From: Woeseiaceae bacterium
Lineage (GTDB): Bacteria; Pseudomonadota; Gammaproteobacteria; Steroidobacterales; Woeseiaceae
Reading direction: 5' to 3'
Length of the DNA: 64,000 nt
NCBI GenBank assembly: GCA_028279985.1
Contig: JANQMR010000015.1
Coordinates: 1-64,000, forward strand
A program made the position numbers and the translations under genes. The notes under the pieces were generated by a model. That model did not search any database, was not told the origin of the DNA, and saw nothing but the letters and a program-made list of their open reading frames with translations. This document shows, in pieces, positions 45,491 through 52,545 of the stretch. Positions within the stretch are counted from its first letter, which is position 1; every line of letters starts with the position of its first letter.

Positions 45491-45723
45491 ACGGCGGACG
45501 ATTCACCATCGATTCAGTCTTCGGCGCTAAACTGGCGCGTCTTCAGTGAGTTATGATGGGTATCCGCAGCGGCGGCCGCCTCGATGTACGAGGCCGGGGA
45601 GCGCCTGCATCAGTCTGATGCAAAATGGGGCCGGCATGACTTGTGCGGAGGCTTCCTTGCAGAAACTCCCTTGCAGGAGTTCTCCAGGCCGCTACGCCCC
45701 ACGACGGTAACAAGGGGAACGAA
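45491..45723 (+). promoter_or_regulatory. Palindrome-rich leader upstream of 45724/45807
   Basis: TATGAT at 45552-45557 is a good -10 candidate. About 170 nt of leader follows before the next ATG. It contains a perfect 17-bp palindrome (45606-45622, core ATCAG-N-CTGAT, shared with 420-436), a hairpin AACTCC / GGAGTT (45664-45681) overlapping a direct repeat of CTTGCAG, and an AAGGGGAA ribosome binding site for a 22-aa ORF. No known riboswitch class is recognised. Confidence 0.4.
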
Positions 45724-45792
45724 ATGTTGAACATGCTCGAGAAGTTTTTTCTTTCGGTCGTGTTGACGGGACAGGACACTAGAGTCCGTTAA
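45724..45792 (+). CDS. Possible 22-aa peptide ORF before membrane gene
   Basis: ATG at 45724 with AAGGGGAA at good spacing opens a 22-codon frame (MLNMLEKFFLSVVLTGQD...), hydrophobic in the middle and ending at TAA 45790-45792, 14 nt before the ATG of the membrane protein. That next gene has no good ribosome binding site of its own, so translation of the short ORF may be needed for it. It could be a leader peptide or a small membrane protein. Confidence 0.4.
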   Translation: MLNMLEKFFLSVVLTGQDTRVR

Positions 45793-45806
45793 CCGGACCT
45801 CGCGGT

Positions 45807-46283
45807 ATGGCCAGGCGAACCGACAAACCGGCCAAGAAGAAAAAGCCCGGCTTCGGCAAGCGCGTGCGTGACCGCGCGCGAACCCTGGGCGAGCTCGGCA
45901 GCGATGTCGTGCATCAACCCCGGGTCATTCCGGGCAAGGCACACGGTTGGTTCCGGCACTGGGCGGGCAAAGTGTGGCGGCTGCGCGGCGGCGGCCTGTA
46001 CGCCTGCGGCTTTATCGTCACCTTCTTGTATCTGGAGACCTTGACGATTTTCGGCGACATCGCCGAAAGCAGCGGCGTGATCGACTTTTTCGCAACCCAG
46101 CTTTTCGAGTTCTTCTTCCGTTTCGTCATCGAATCGCTGATGAACACGATCAGCGCGTTCTTGTGGCCCATTCACGTCATACAGTTCGCGCCCCCATGGG
46201 GTGTGATCGGTCTCGGCCTGGCCTTCGCGCTGTTCGACCGCGTCCTCAAAAAACCTGTAGAGAACTATCTGTTCAAGGACTAA
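45807..46283 (+). CDS. Small inner-membrane protein, basic N-terminus
   Basis: 158 aa, family not recognised. Residues 1-60 are strongly basic (KPAKKKKPGFGKRVRDRARTL) and probably cytoplasmic. Two hydrophobic helices follow (LYACGFIVTFLYLETLTIFGDI and FFRFVIESLMNTISAFLWPIHVIQ), then GVIGLGLAFALFDRVLKKPV as a possible third. It is preceded by the palindrome-rich leader and the 22-aa ORF. Nothing nearby defines its role. Confidence 0.68.
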   Translation: MARRTDKPAKKKKPGFGKRVRDRARTLGELGSDVVHQPRVIPGKAHGWFRHWAGKVWRLRGGGLYACGFIVTFLYLETLTIFGDIAESSGVIDFFATQLFEFFFRFVIESLMNTISAFLWPIHVIQFAPPWGVIGLGLAFALFDRVLKKPVENYLFKD

Positions 46284-46631
46284 GAAGCCGAGGTCTGAGG
46301 TCGACCGACTACGCGATTCCCCTCACCGCTGTCGTATACCACTTATCGGTACTAACCGCGTCCGCGCGGGTGGCGCGGCGTTCACCGTCGACTCTGGCGA
46401 TCTCCACGGCAAGGCTGTCTGCGGTCATGGCTCCCTGCGCCGAATGCTAATAAGAATCGTTCTCAAACATATTGATTTTAAAACGTTTTTCGTTATGCAT
46501 CCGTTCAGCTTCCTCGGTTACAATGCGCGCATCTCGACACCGATTCGGATGCGCAGCCATGCCGCGATTTCCGTTGGCGGCTGCATCGTTCGGTTGCTGA
46601 TGACGCCGCAGATAGAGTCAAGGAGAGTCCG
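46284..46631. other. Intergenic stretch upstream of HiPIP gene
   Basis: 348 nt without a convincing gene. The left part is GC-rich and featureless. The right part is AT-richer and holds the Fur-like box at 46451-46465 and a possible promoter just after it (TTGATT 46472-46477, TATGCA 46494-46499). A frame opening at 46444 would start inside the Fur-like box and is not called. Confidence 0.5.
46451..46465. promoter_or_regulatory. Fur-box-like palindrome
   Basis: TAAGAATCGTTCTCA matches the proteobacterial 7-1-7 Fur motif (TGAGAAT-N-ATTCTCA form) at all but about two positions. It lies 166 nt before the HiPIP start and next to a plausible promoter. Confidence 0.55.
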
Positions 46632-46955
46632 TTGAGCACAATTCCTCGTCGCAAATTCATCCAGTTGTCCGCCGTTGCCGCTGCGGGTTGCCTCGTACAG
46701 GCGGGTCGCCAGGCGCACGCGGAGGACATGCCGAAACTGTCGGAAGACGACCCGATGGCAAAGGGCATGAAGTACGTCCACGACGCGAGCAAGGTCGATC
46801 CGGCAAGTCGTATCAACCCGGCGCCGGAACAAAACTGCGCCAACTGTGCGTTGATCCAGGGCGAAGAAGGTGACGAATGGCGTCCCTGCCAGATCTTCCC
46901 GGGCAAGCTGGTCAATGCCAACGGGTGGTGTTCGGTCTGGGCGCCTAAAGCCTGA
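46632..46955 (+). CDS. High-potential iron-sulfur protein (HiPIP), Tat-exported
   Basis: 107 aa from TTG 46632, supported by AAGGAGAG. The twin-arginine signal (RRKFIQLSAVAAAG) exports it folded with its cluster. The four [4Fe-4S] ligands are Cys69, Cys72, Cys86 and Cys100 (C-x2-C-x13-C-x13-C), with the C-terminal GWCSVW typical of HiPIPs. It is a periplasmic electron carrier, for example to cytochrome oxidases or reaction centres. The Fur-like box upstream suggests iron-dependent expression. An intrinsic terminator follows, so it is a single-gene unit. Confidence 0.93.
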   Translation: MSTIPRRKFIQLSAVAAAGCLVQAGRQAHAEDMPKLSEDDPMAKGMKYVHDASKVDPASRINPAPEQNCANCALIQGEEGDEWRPCQIFPGKLVNANGWCSVWAPKA

Positions 46956-46977
46956 TCGAACGGGAAGCCCCGTCGAA

Positions 46978-47005
46978 AACGCCGGCAGACAGCCGGCGTT
47001 TTTTT
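46978..47005 (+). terminator. Intrinsic terminator after HiPIP
   Basis: AACGCCGGC / GCCGGCGTT stem with a 5-nt loop (46987-46991), followed by a run of T to 47005. Confidence 0.9.
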
Positions 47006-47068
47006 GTGTGTACAATTCCGGCCTCCTCCAAACCACAAACCATCGATAACCGCCACTGGAGCCGAACC

Positions 47069-48250
47069 GTGTTCGAACCGCTGAAGCAGGTGCCGCCCGA
47101 TGCCATACTCGGGTTGATCGCCGAGCATGCAAACGACCCGCGCGAGCAAAAAATCGACCTCGGTGTCGGCGTCTACCGGGACGCGGCCGGCGAGACGCCG
47201 GTGCTCGAGGTCATCAAGGCGGCGGAGCAACGTCTGATCGATACACAGGATAGCAAGGCGTACATCGGTTCCGCCGGCGATGCGGGTTTCAACCGCCGGA
47301 TGCAGGCGCTGACGTTCGCGGGCTCGGCGCCCGACGACCGGCTGGCGACGCTGCAGGCGCCGGGCGGTTCCGGATCGCTGCGCGTCGCCGCGAGCCTGAT
47401 CCTGCGGGCGAGGTCCGATGCCACCGTGTGGGTCAGCGATCCGACCTGGGCGAACCACGTTCCGCTGTTGGGCGGCGCGGGCCTGAAACTCGAGCCGTAC
47501 CCGTACTACGATGCCGAGCGCAACAGCTTGCGTATCGATGCAATGCTCGAAACGCTGCGCGGGGCGCCCAAGGGAGACATCGTTCTACTACACGCCTGTT
47601 GTCACAACCCCAGCGGACTCGATCCCGACGCATCCGAATGGCGTGCGATCGGCGATGTGATCGTCGAACGGGAGCTCGTGCCCTTCATCGACATGGCCTA
47701 CCAGGGGTTTGCCCGAGACATCGACGCCGACGCTTTTGCGATACGTGACCTGGCGGCGCGCGTTCCGGAGATGATCGTCAGCAACTCCTGCTCGAAGAAC
47801 TTCGGCCTGTACCGCGACCGTGTCGGCAGCCTGTCGCTGCTGACCGCGGACGCGGCATCGCGGGACATCGTCCGCTCGCAAGCCAACAACGTCGTGCGCA
47901 CGATCTACTCGGTGCCGCCGGACCACGGCGCGGCGGCGGTGCGTATCGTGCTCGAAGACGAGGCGCTCGAGGCGCAATGGCTGGAGGAACTCGGCGCCAT
48001 GCGTTCGCGGCTCGGTGCCATGCGATCGTTGTTGCACGACGCGCTGGCGGACAAGGCGCCGGATCACGACTTCTCGCACCTGCTGCGGGCGACCGGCATG
48101 TTCTGTTTTCTCGGCGTGTCCGAAGACCGGGTCGAACGCCTGAAACGCGATTTCGGCGTCTACATGGTCGGCTCGAGCCGGATCAACGTCGCCGGCATTA
48201 CCGAGTCGAACGTCGGCTATTTGGCCGATTCGATAGCGGCGGTCCTTTAG
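47069..48250 (+). CDS. Aromatic/aspartate aminotransferase (class I)
   Basis: 393 aa. A PLP enzyme exchanging amino groups between aspartate or aromatic amino acids and 2-oxoglutarate. The PLP lysine is Lys243 in SNSCSKNFGLYRDRVG. Other signatures: KIDLGVGVYRDAAGETPVL, HACCHNPSGLDP (cofactor Asn) and DMAYQGFA. It is close to the AspC/TyrB group; substrate preference cannot be decided from sequence. The GTG start at 47069 is preceded by TGGAG and matches FEPLKQVPPDAILGL N-termini; frame-open codons before it (to 47006) overlap the terminator tail. Confidence 0.92.
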   Translation: MFEPLKQVPPDAILGLIAEHANDPREQKIDLGVGVYRDAAGETPVLEVIKAAEQRLIDTQDSKAYIGSAGDAGFNRRMQALTFAGSAPDDRLATLQAPGGSGSLRVAASLILRARSDATVWVSDPTWANHVPLLGGAGLKLEPYPYYDAERNSLRIDAMLETLRGAPKGDIVLLHACCHNPSGLDPDASEWRAIGDVIVERELVPFIDMAYQGFARDIDADAFAIRDLAARVPEMIVSNSCSKNFGLYRDRVGSLSLLTADAASRDIVRSQANNVVRTIYSVPPDHGAAAVRIVLEDEALEAQWLEELGAMRSRLGAMRSLLHDALADKAPDHDFSHLLRATGMFCFLGVSEDRVERLKRDFGVYMVGSSRINVAGITESNVGYLADSIAAVL

Positions 48251-48273
48251 TCGCCCTTCCAGCCGAATTGCAG

Positions 48274-48310
48274 GGGGTCGGACCCATGGTCGAATCCATG
48301 GGGTCCGATC
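48274..48310. repeat. REP-like hairpin, copy B
   Basis: GGGGTCGGACCCATGG and CCATGGGGTCCGATC form an imperfect stem with a 6-nt loop, followed by CGCGGCGTTTC. Stem order and right flank match the hairpin at 36480-36509. It lies in the convergent gap after the aminotransferase gene. Confidence 0.65.
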
Positions 48311-48365
48311 GCGGCGTTTCGCCGTGAACCGCTCGCGGTTCGGGAATCGCCGCTACATGAATTCG

Positions 48366-48899
48366 TCAGTCCCTGACCAGATAGCTGTTTTCACCGATCG
48401 AAAGTGCCGCGGTCACCCCTGCGTTGAGTTCCAGCACGTATCGAACGGGTTCCGTCGCTCCGATCGGTCTCAGGGACTGCGGTTCGGTGTTTTGCACGAT
48501 GGACGCGACGCTGCCGTCGGCGCGAACGAACAGCATGTCCAGCGGGATGAAGGTGTTTTTCATCCACATCGAATGCAGATCGTCGCGCCCGTGTACGAAC
48601 AGCATCCCGGTCCTCTCGGGGAGACTGCGCACGTACATCAGTCCGCGCCGCCGTTGTTCCGGACTGACTGCGAGATAGACGTCGAACCGGTGGCAACCGA
48701 GCCGGTCCGCGACGACGACCAACACATCGCGATCGAAAGCCTCGTCGAGACCCGGGCCTGCACCCTGTGCCATGGGCCGGCCGGCTGCAAGCATGAGCAG
48801 GACGAGCGCGAGCAACGCGGCTGTCAAGGGGCCGCCGGCGCCGGCCGGCCGGACGGTATCCTCGAGCCTGCCGGAAAAAGATCCGCTAATTCGATGCAA
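48366..48899 (-). CDS. DUF192 family exported protein
   Basis: Up to 177 aa. The DUF192 core is clear: FDVYLAVSPEQRRRGLMYVRSLPERTGMLFVH (the RGLM signature), MWMKNTFIPLDMLFVRADG and RYVLELNAG. An N-terminal hydrophobic stretch (ALLALVLLMLAAG, ending near PMAQG) looks like a signal peptide, so the protein is probably periplasmic. The function of DUF192 is unsettled. The start is uncertain: the longest frame opens with TTG at 48899 without a ribosome binding site, and an internal start just before the hydrophobic stretch is possible. It is convergent with the aminotransferase gene. Confidence 0.82.
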   Translation of the reverse strand: MHRISGSFSGRLEDTVRPAGAGGPLTAALLALVLLMLAAGRPMAQGAGPGLDEAFDRDVLVVVADRLGCHRFDVYLAVSPEQRRRGLMYVRSLPERTGMLFVHGRDDLHSMWMKNTFIPLDMLFVRADGSVASIVQNTEPQSLRPIGATEPVRYVLELNAGVTAALSIGENSYLVRD

Positions 48900-48976
48900 T
48901 GTAACGCGTCCGTTGCGGTCGTAGTTGCTTTGACATCATATCGGGAATTACACCGTGACGGCCTGTCCGCGACCGG

Positions 48977-49005
48977 TTGGCCTGTCCCGGCATCCTCTCT
49001 AGAAT
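48977..49005 (+). promoter_or_regulatory. Sigma70-type promoter of the moxR-bat operon
   Basis: TTGGCC (48977-48982) and TAGAAT (49000-49005) with a 17-bp spacer. Predicted transcription start is near 49012, about 30 nt before the moxR ATG. Confidence 0.5.
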
Positions 49006-49042
49006 AGCGCGCCCTATGTATAGTAAGGCTCCGGAGTGCTTG

Positions 49043-50011
49043 ATGAGCGTCGCAGAACAATTCCAACAACTCGAGGCGCACGCGAGCCGCCTGATTATCG
49101 GTCAGGCGCGGCTGATCAACCGCATGCTGATCGCGCTGTTGTGCGACGGTCATCTGCTCGTGGAGGGCGCGCCCGGGCTTGCCAAGACGCGTGCGATCAA
49201 GGTGCTTGCCGAGAGTATCGAAGGGGATTTCCATCGGCTGCAATTCACACCCGACCTGCTGCCGGCGGACCTAACCGGCACCGACATCTACCGGCCGCAG
49301 GAAGGTACCTTCGAGTTTCGCAAAGGCCCGCTGTTTCACAACCTGATTCTGGCCGACGAGATCAACCGCGCGCCGGCCAAGGTCCAGTCGGCGCTGCTCG
49401 AAGCCATGGAGGAGCGTCAGATTTCGGTCGGAGACAAGAGTTATCCGCTGGACGAACTGTTCATGGTCATGGCGACCCAGAATCCGATCGAGCAGGAAGG
49501 CACCTATCCGCTGCCGGAAGCCCAGCTCGACCGTTTCCTGTTGCACGTGCAGGTCGACTACCCGAGCGCCGGCGACGAACGCCGCATCCTGGTATTGAAT
49601 CGGGACGAAGCGAAGGCGGGTGAGCGCGATGCCTTCCAGCCGCCCGCCGAATTGCCGTCGACCGCGATCAGGCAGGCGCGAAAGGCCATTCTCGAGCTGC
49701 ATCTCGCCGAGGAACTCGAGGAGTACATCGTCAACATCGTCCTGGCGACCCGCGACGGGTCCGCCGTCGATCGATCGCTGGCCGGACAAATCCTCTACGG
49801 CGCAAGCCCGCGCGCGAGCATCGGCATCGATCGCGCGGCACGCGCACACGCATGGCTCGCCGGCCGGGACTACGTCGATCCCGAGGACATTCAGGACGTG
49901 ACGCCCGACGTGCTCAGGCATCGACTGGTGCTGAGTTTCGAGGCCGAGGCCGACGGCGTGGACGCCAACTCGATTATCGCGCGTATCCTGAACGGCGTCG
50001 GGGTGCCCTGA
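49043..50011 (+). CDS. MoxR-family AAA+ ATPase
   Basis: 322 aa. Walker A is GAPGLAKT (42-49), Walker B NLILADEINRAPAKVQSALLEAMEERQIS, and sensor-1 FMVMATQNPIEQEGTYPLPEAQLDRF; these are standard for the MoxR Proper subfamily. MoxR ATPases act as chaperones that mature or activate partners containing VWA domains, here most likely the products of the following genes. The ATG at 49043 has GGAG upstream. Its stop overlaps the next ATG by 1 nt (TGATG). It is the first gene of a six-gene operon. Confidence 0.95.
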   Translation: MSVAEQFQQLEAHASRLIIGQARLINRMLIALLCDGHLLVEGAPGLAKTRAIKVLAESIEGDFHRLQFTPDLLPADLTGTDIYRPQEGTFEFRKGPLFHNLILADEINRAPAKVQSALLEAMEERQISVGDKSYPLDELFMVMATQNPIEQEGTYPLPEAQLDRFLLHVQVDYPSAGDERRILVLNRDEAKAGERDAFQPPAELPSTAIRQARKAILELHLAEELEEYIVNIVLATRDGSAVDRSLAGQILYGASPRASIGIDRAARAHAWLAGRDYVDPEDIQDVTPDVLRHRLVLSFEAEADGVDANSIIARILNGVGVP

Positions 50012-50958
50012 TGCCGCCGCTCGATCGCCTGCCGCCGGACGCGTCGCCGGTCAGCGTGACACAGGCGGGCCTGATCCGTCTCAACGGTCCGGCGCGCCTG
50101 ATCGCGCTCGACGTGCTGCGGGTCAATTCGCTGCAAACCGGCGCCTACGTGTCACATTTTCGCGGGCGCGGCATGGAGTTCGACGAATCGCGCCCCTACC
50201 AGCCCGGCGACGACCCGCGGAGCATCGACTGGCGGGTTACCGCGCGCAGCACGACCGCCTATACGAAGCTGTTTCGCGAGGAACGCGAACGGCCGGTGCT
50301 CGTCGTCACCGACCTGCGCGAGAACATGCATTTCGCCACCCGCGGCTGCTTCAAGTCGGTCAACGCCAGCCGTGCGGCCGCGCTTTTGGCCTGGGCGGCG
50401 CATCATCGCGGCGACCGGCTCGGCGGACTGATCTTCGGCGACGGCAGTCATCGCGAGCTCAAACCGAGGCTGGGGCGCCAGGCGGCGCTGCGTTTCGTTC
50501 ACGCGCTGGCCGAGCATCCGGACTGGCAACGCCGCCCGCGCGTCGACGGTGACGACGGCGAGACGGCGATGACGACCGCGATGGCGGCGCTCAGGCGTGT
50601 CGCGAGGCCGGGCAGCCTCGTCGTCGTCCTGAGCGATTTCGCCGGTTTCGGTCGCGCCGCACAGTCCTACCTGTCGAGCGTGGCGCGCCACAACGAGGTG
50701 CTGGCGGTGTTCCTGAGCGATCCGGTCGAGCGTGATCTGCCGCCGCCCGGCCGCTACCGCCTCGTGTCCGGCGACGACGAGCTGGCCATCGACACCGGCG
50801 CGACCCGCGCCCGCAACGACTATCATGCGGCATTCGAGAAACGCGTCCACGCGCTCGACAGGTTTTGCCAACGTTACGGCGTGCACCTGATGCCGATGTC
50901 GACCGACGCCGATCCGGTCGGCAGCTTGCAGGCCGCGCTCGGTCGACGAACACACTGA
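50011..50958 (+). CDS. DUF58 domain protein
   Basis: 315 aa. The DUF58 core motif is seen as HFRGRGMEFDESRPYQPGDDPRSIDWRVTARSTTAYTKLFREERERPV. The second half is VWA-like (VLVVTDLRENMHF, GSLVVVLSDFAGF) but without a complete MIDAS. DUF58 proteins almost always sit between moxR and VWA genes; their biochemical role is unknown. It is coupled to moxR by overlapping stop and start. Confidence 0.92.
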   Translation: MPPLDRLPPDASPVSVTQAGLIRLNGPARLIALDVLRVNSLQTGAYVSHFRGRGMEFDESRPYQPGDDPRSIDWRVTARSTTAYTKLFREERERPVLVVTDLRENMHFATRGCFKSVNASRAAALLAWAAHHRGDRLGGLIFGDGSHRELKPRLGRQAALRFVHALAEHPDWQRRPRVDGDDGETAMTTAMAALRRVARPGSLVVVLSDFAGFGRAAQSYLSSVARHNEVLAVFLSDPVERDLPPPGRYRLVSGDDELAIDTGATRARNDYHAAFEKRVHALDRFCQRYGVHLMPMSTDADPVGSLQAALGRRTH

Positions 50959-51004
50959 CCGGGACGGGGAGCGAGACGCGTCGAACGAGGAGCTCGAAGC
51001 CAGT

Positions 51005-51496
51005 ATGGATCCAGCCGAGATACCGCTACGCGACCTGCAGCTTCCGGCCGAGATCGGTTGGTGGCCGCCGGCGCCCGGCTGGTGGCTCCTGATCGGCTTT
51101 GCAGGCGTCGGCCTGCTGGCGCTGATCGTGCACCTGCGCAAGGTCCGCGCCTTTAACGCGGCGCGCCGCCACGCGCTCAGGACGCTCGACGAATACGCCG
51201 GCGATTACCGGCGACATCGAAACCCGGTCGTGTTGGCGACCCAGGTCTCGGCCTTGCTGCGCCGGGTCATGCTCGCGTATGTGCCGCGTTCGGAAGTCGC
51301 GGGCCTGACCGGCGACGACTGGCTCAAATGGCTGGACCGCGATCTCGACGACCCGGCTTTCGCGAGCGGGGTAGGTCGTCAGCTACTCGAGCTGCCGTAT
51401 CGGAATCCGGATACGCCGCCCGGCGACTACGACGTCGATGCCCTGCTCGATGTCGTGCGCCGCCGCATCGAAACACCGATCGGAGGCCTCGTCTGA
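51005..51496 (+). CDS. DUF4381 family membrane protein
   Basis: 163 aa. IPLRDLQLPAEIGWWPPAPGWWLL leads into one transmembrane helix (GFAGVGLLALIVHL), then a cytoplasmic helical domain (NPVVLATQVSALLRRVMLAYV). This is the usual architecture of DUF4381 proteins encoded in MoxR-VWA (Bat) operons. No catalytic motif. It starts 46 nt after the DUF58 gene; its stop overlaps the next ATG (TGATG). Confidence 0.9.
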   Translation: MDPAEIPLRDLQLPAEIGWWPPAPGWWLLIGFAGVGLLALIVHLRKVRAFNAARRHALRTLDEYAGDYRRHRNPVVLATQVSALLRRVMLAYVPRSEVAGLTGDDWLKWLDRDLDDPAFASGVGRQLLELPYRNPDTPPGDYDVDALLDVVRRRIETPIGGLV

Positions 51497-52545
51497 TGCT
51501 GACGCTTGCCTGGCCCTGGGTGTTGCTGGTTCTGCCGCTGCCTTTCGTGTTGAGGGCCTTGTTGCCCGAGGCGCGCGGGTTACGGGAAGCCGGCCTCAAC
51601 GTACCCAGCCTGACCGGGTTTGCGATGCTCGCGGATCGCGCGCGGACCGAGGTCCTGTCGAACTGGCGTTTCTGGATTGCGACCGTCGCGTGGCTGTTGC
51701 TGGTGCTCGCCGCCGCCCGGCCGGAACGGGTCGGCGAGGAGCTCGACGTGCCGGTCTCTGGCCGCAACCTGATGCTTGCGGTCGATCTGTCGGGCAGCAT
51801 GGACCAGAAGGACTTCGAGCTCGGCAATCGCAGGGTGGACCGGCTGACGGCCACCAAGGCGGTGGCCAGCGACTTCATCGGGCGCCGCGAAGGCGACCGG
51901 ATCGGGCTGATCCTGTTCGGCGAACGCGCTTACCTGCAAGTGCCCCTGACCCTCGACCGCGAAACCGTCAAGGTCTTGCTGATGGAAGCGTTCATCGGCC
52001 TCGCGGGCGAAAAAACCGCCATCGGCGACGCGATCACGCTGGCGGTCAAACGTATCCACGATCAAGAATCCGACGCCGGCGAGCAGGTGCTGGTGCTGCT
52101 CACCGATGGCGCCAATACCGCGGGCGAGGTCGATCCGCTCAAAGCCGCGGAGCTGGCGGCGCAGGTAGGGCTTCGCGTTTACACGATCGGTATCGGCGCC
52201 GAGCAGCTCGAGGTGGCTTCGATCATCGGCGGGCGGCGCAGCGTCAATCCGTCCGCGGATCTCGACGAGGAAACCCTGACGGGCATCGCGGAGCTGACCG
52301 GCGGGCGTTACTTCCGGGCCACCGACACGGCCACGCTGCAGGACATCTACCGGCTGGTGGACGAGCTCGAGCCCGTGGAGGAACCCGAAACCGGATTCAG
52401 GCCGGTCCAGTCGCTGTACCACTGGCCGCTGGGCGGTGCGTTCGTCCTGGCGTCGCTGGCCTGCCTGATCAGCCTCATTCGCTCGCTCGCCATGCCGGGC
52501 CTCGCGAGGCGCGGCCGACCCGGAGCGCAAACCGATGCCGGCTGA
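51496..52545 (+). CDS. BatA-like VWA membrane protein
   Basis: 349 aa. Two N-terminal helices (WPWVLLVLPLPFVL, WIATVAWLLLVLAA), a von Willebrand A domain with complete MIDAS (DLSGSMD at 97-103, then LPVT-type loop and VLLTDGANTAG), and a C-terminal helix (GAFVLASLACLISLI). The VWA domain would face the periplasm and bind Mg2+ or another ligand. This matches BatA of aerotolerance (Bat) operons. It overlaps the next gene by 11 nt. Confidence 0.92.
   Translation: MLTLAWPWVLLVLPLPFVLRALLPEARGLREAGLNVPSLTGFAMLADRARTEVLSNWRFWIATVAWLLLVLAAARPERVGEELDVPVSGRNLMLAVDLSGSMDQKDFELGNRRVDRLTATKAVASDFIGRREGDRIGLILFGERAYLQVPLTLDRETVKVLLMEAFIGLAGEKTAIGDAITLAVKRIHDQESDAGEQVLVLLTDGANTAGEVDPLKAAELAAQVGLRVYTIGIGAEQLEVASIIGGRRSVNPSADLDEETLTGIAELTGGRYFRATDTATLQDIYRLVDELEPVEEPETGFRPVQSLYHWPLGGAFVLASLACLISLIRSLAMPGLARRGRPGAQTDAG

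Noticed and set aside
45491-45723. Known riboswitch in the leader of the small membrane protein
   Set aside because: Compared by eye with manganese, TPP, cobalamin, glycine and c-di-GMP aptamer cores; no conserved core was found, so only an unassigned structured leader is reported.
46444-46635. 63-aa plus-strand ORF before the HiPIP gene
   Set aside because: Its start lies in the Fur-like box and upstream of the proposed promoter; no ribosome binding site and the peptide is not protein-like.
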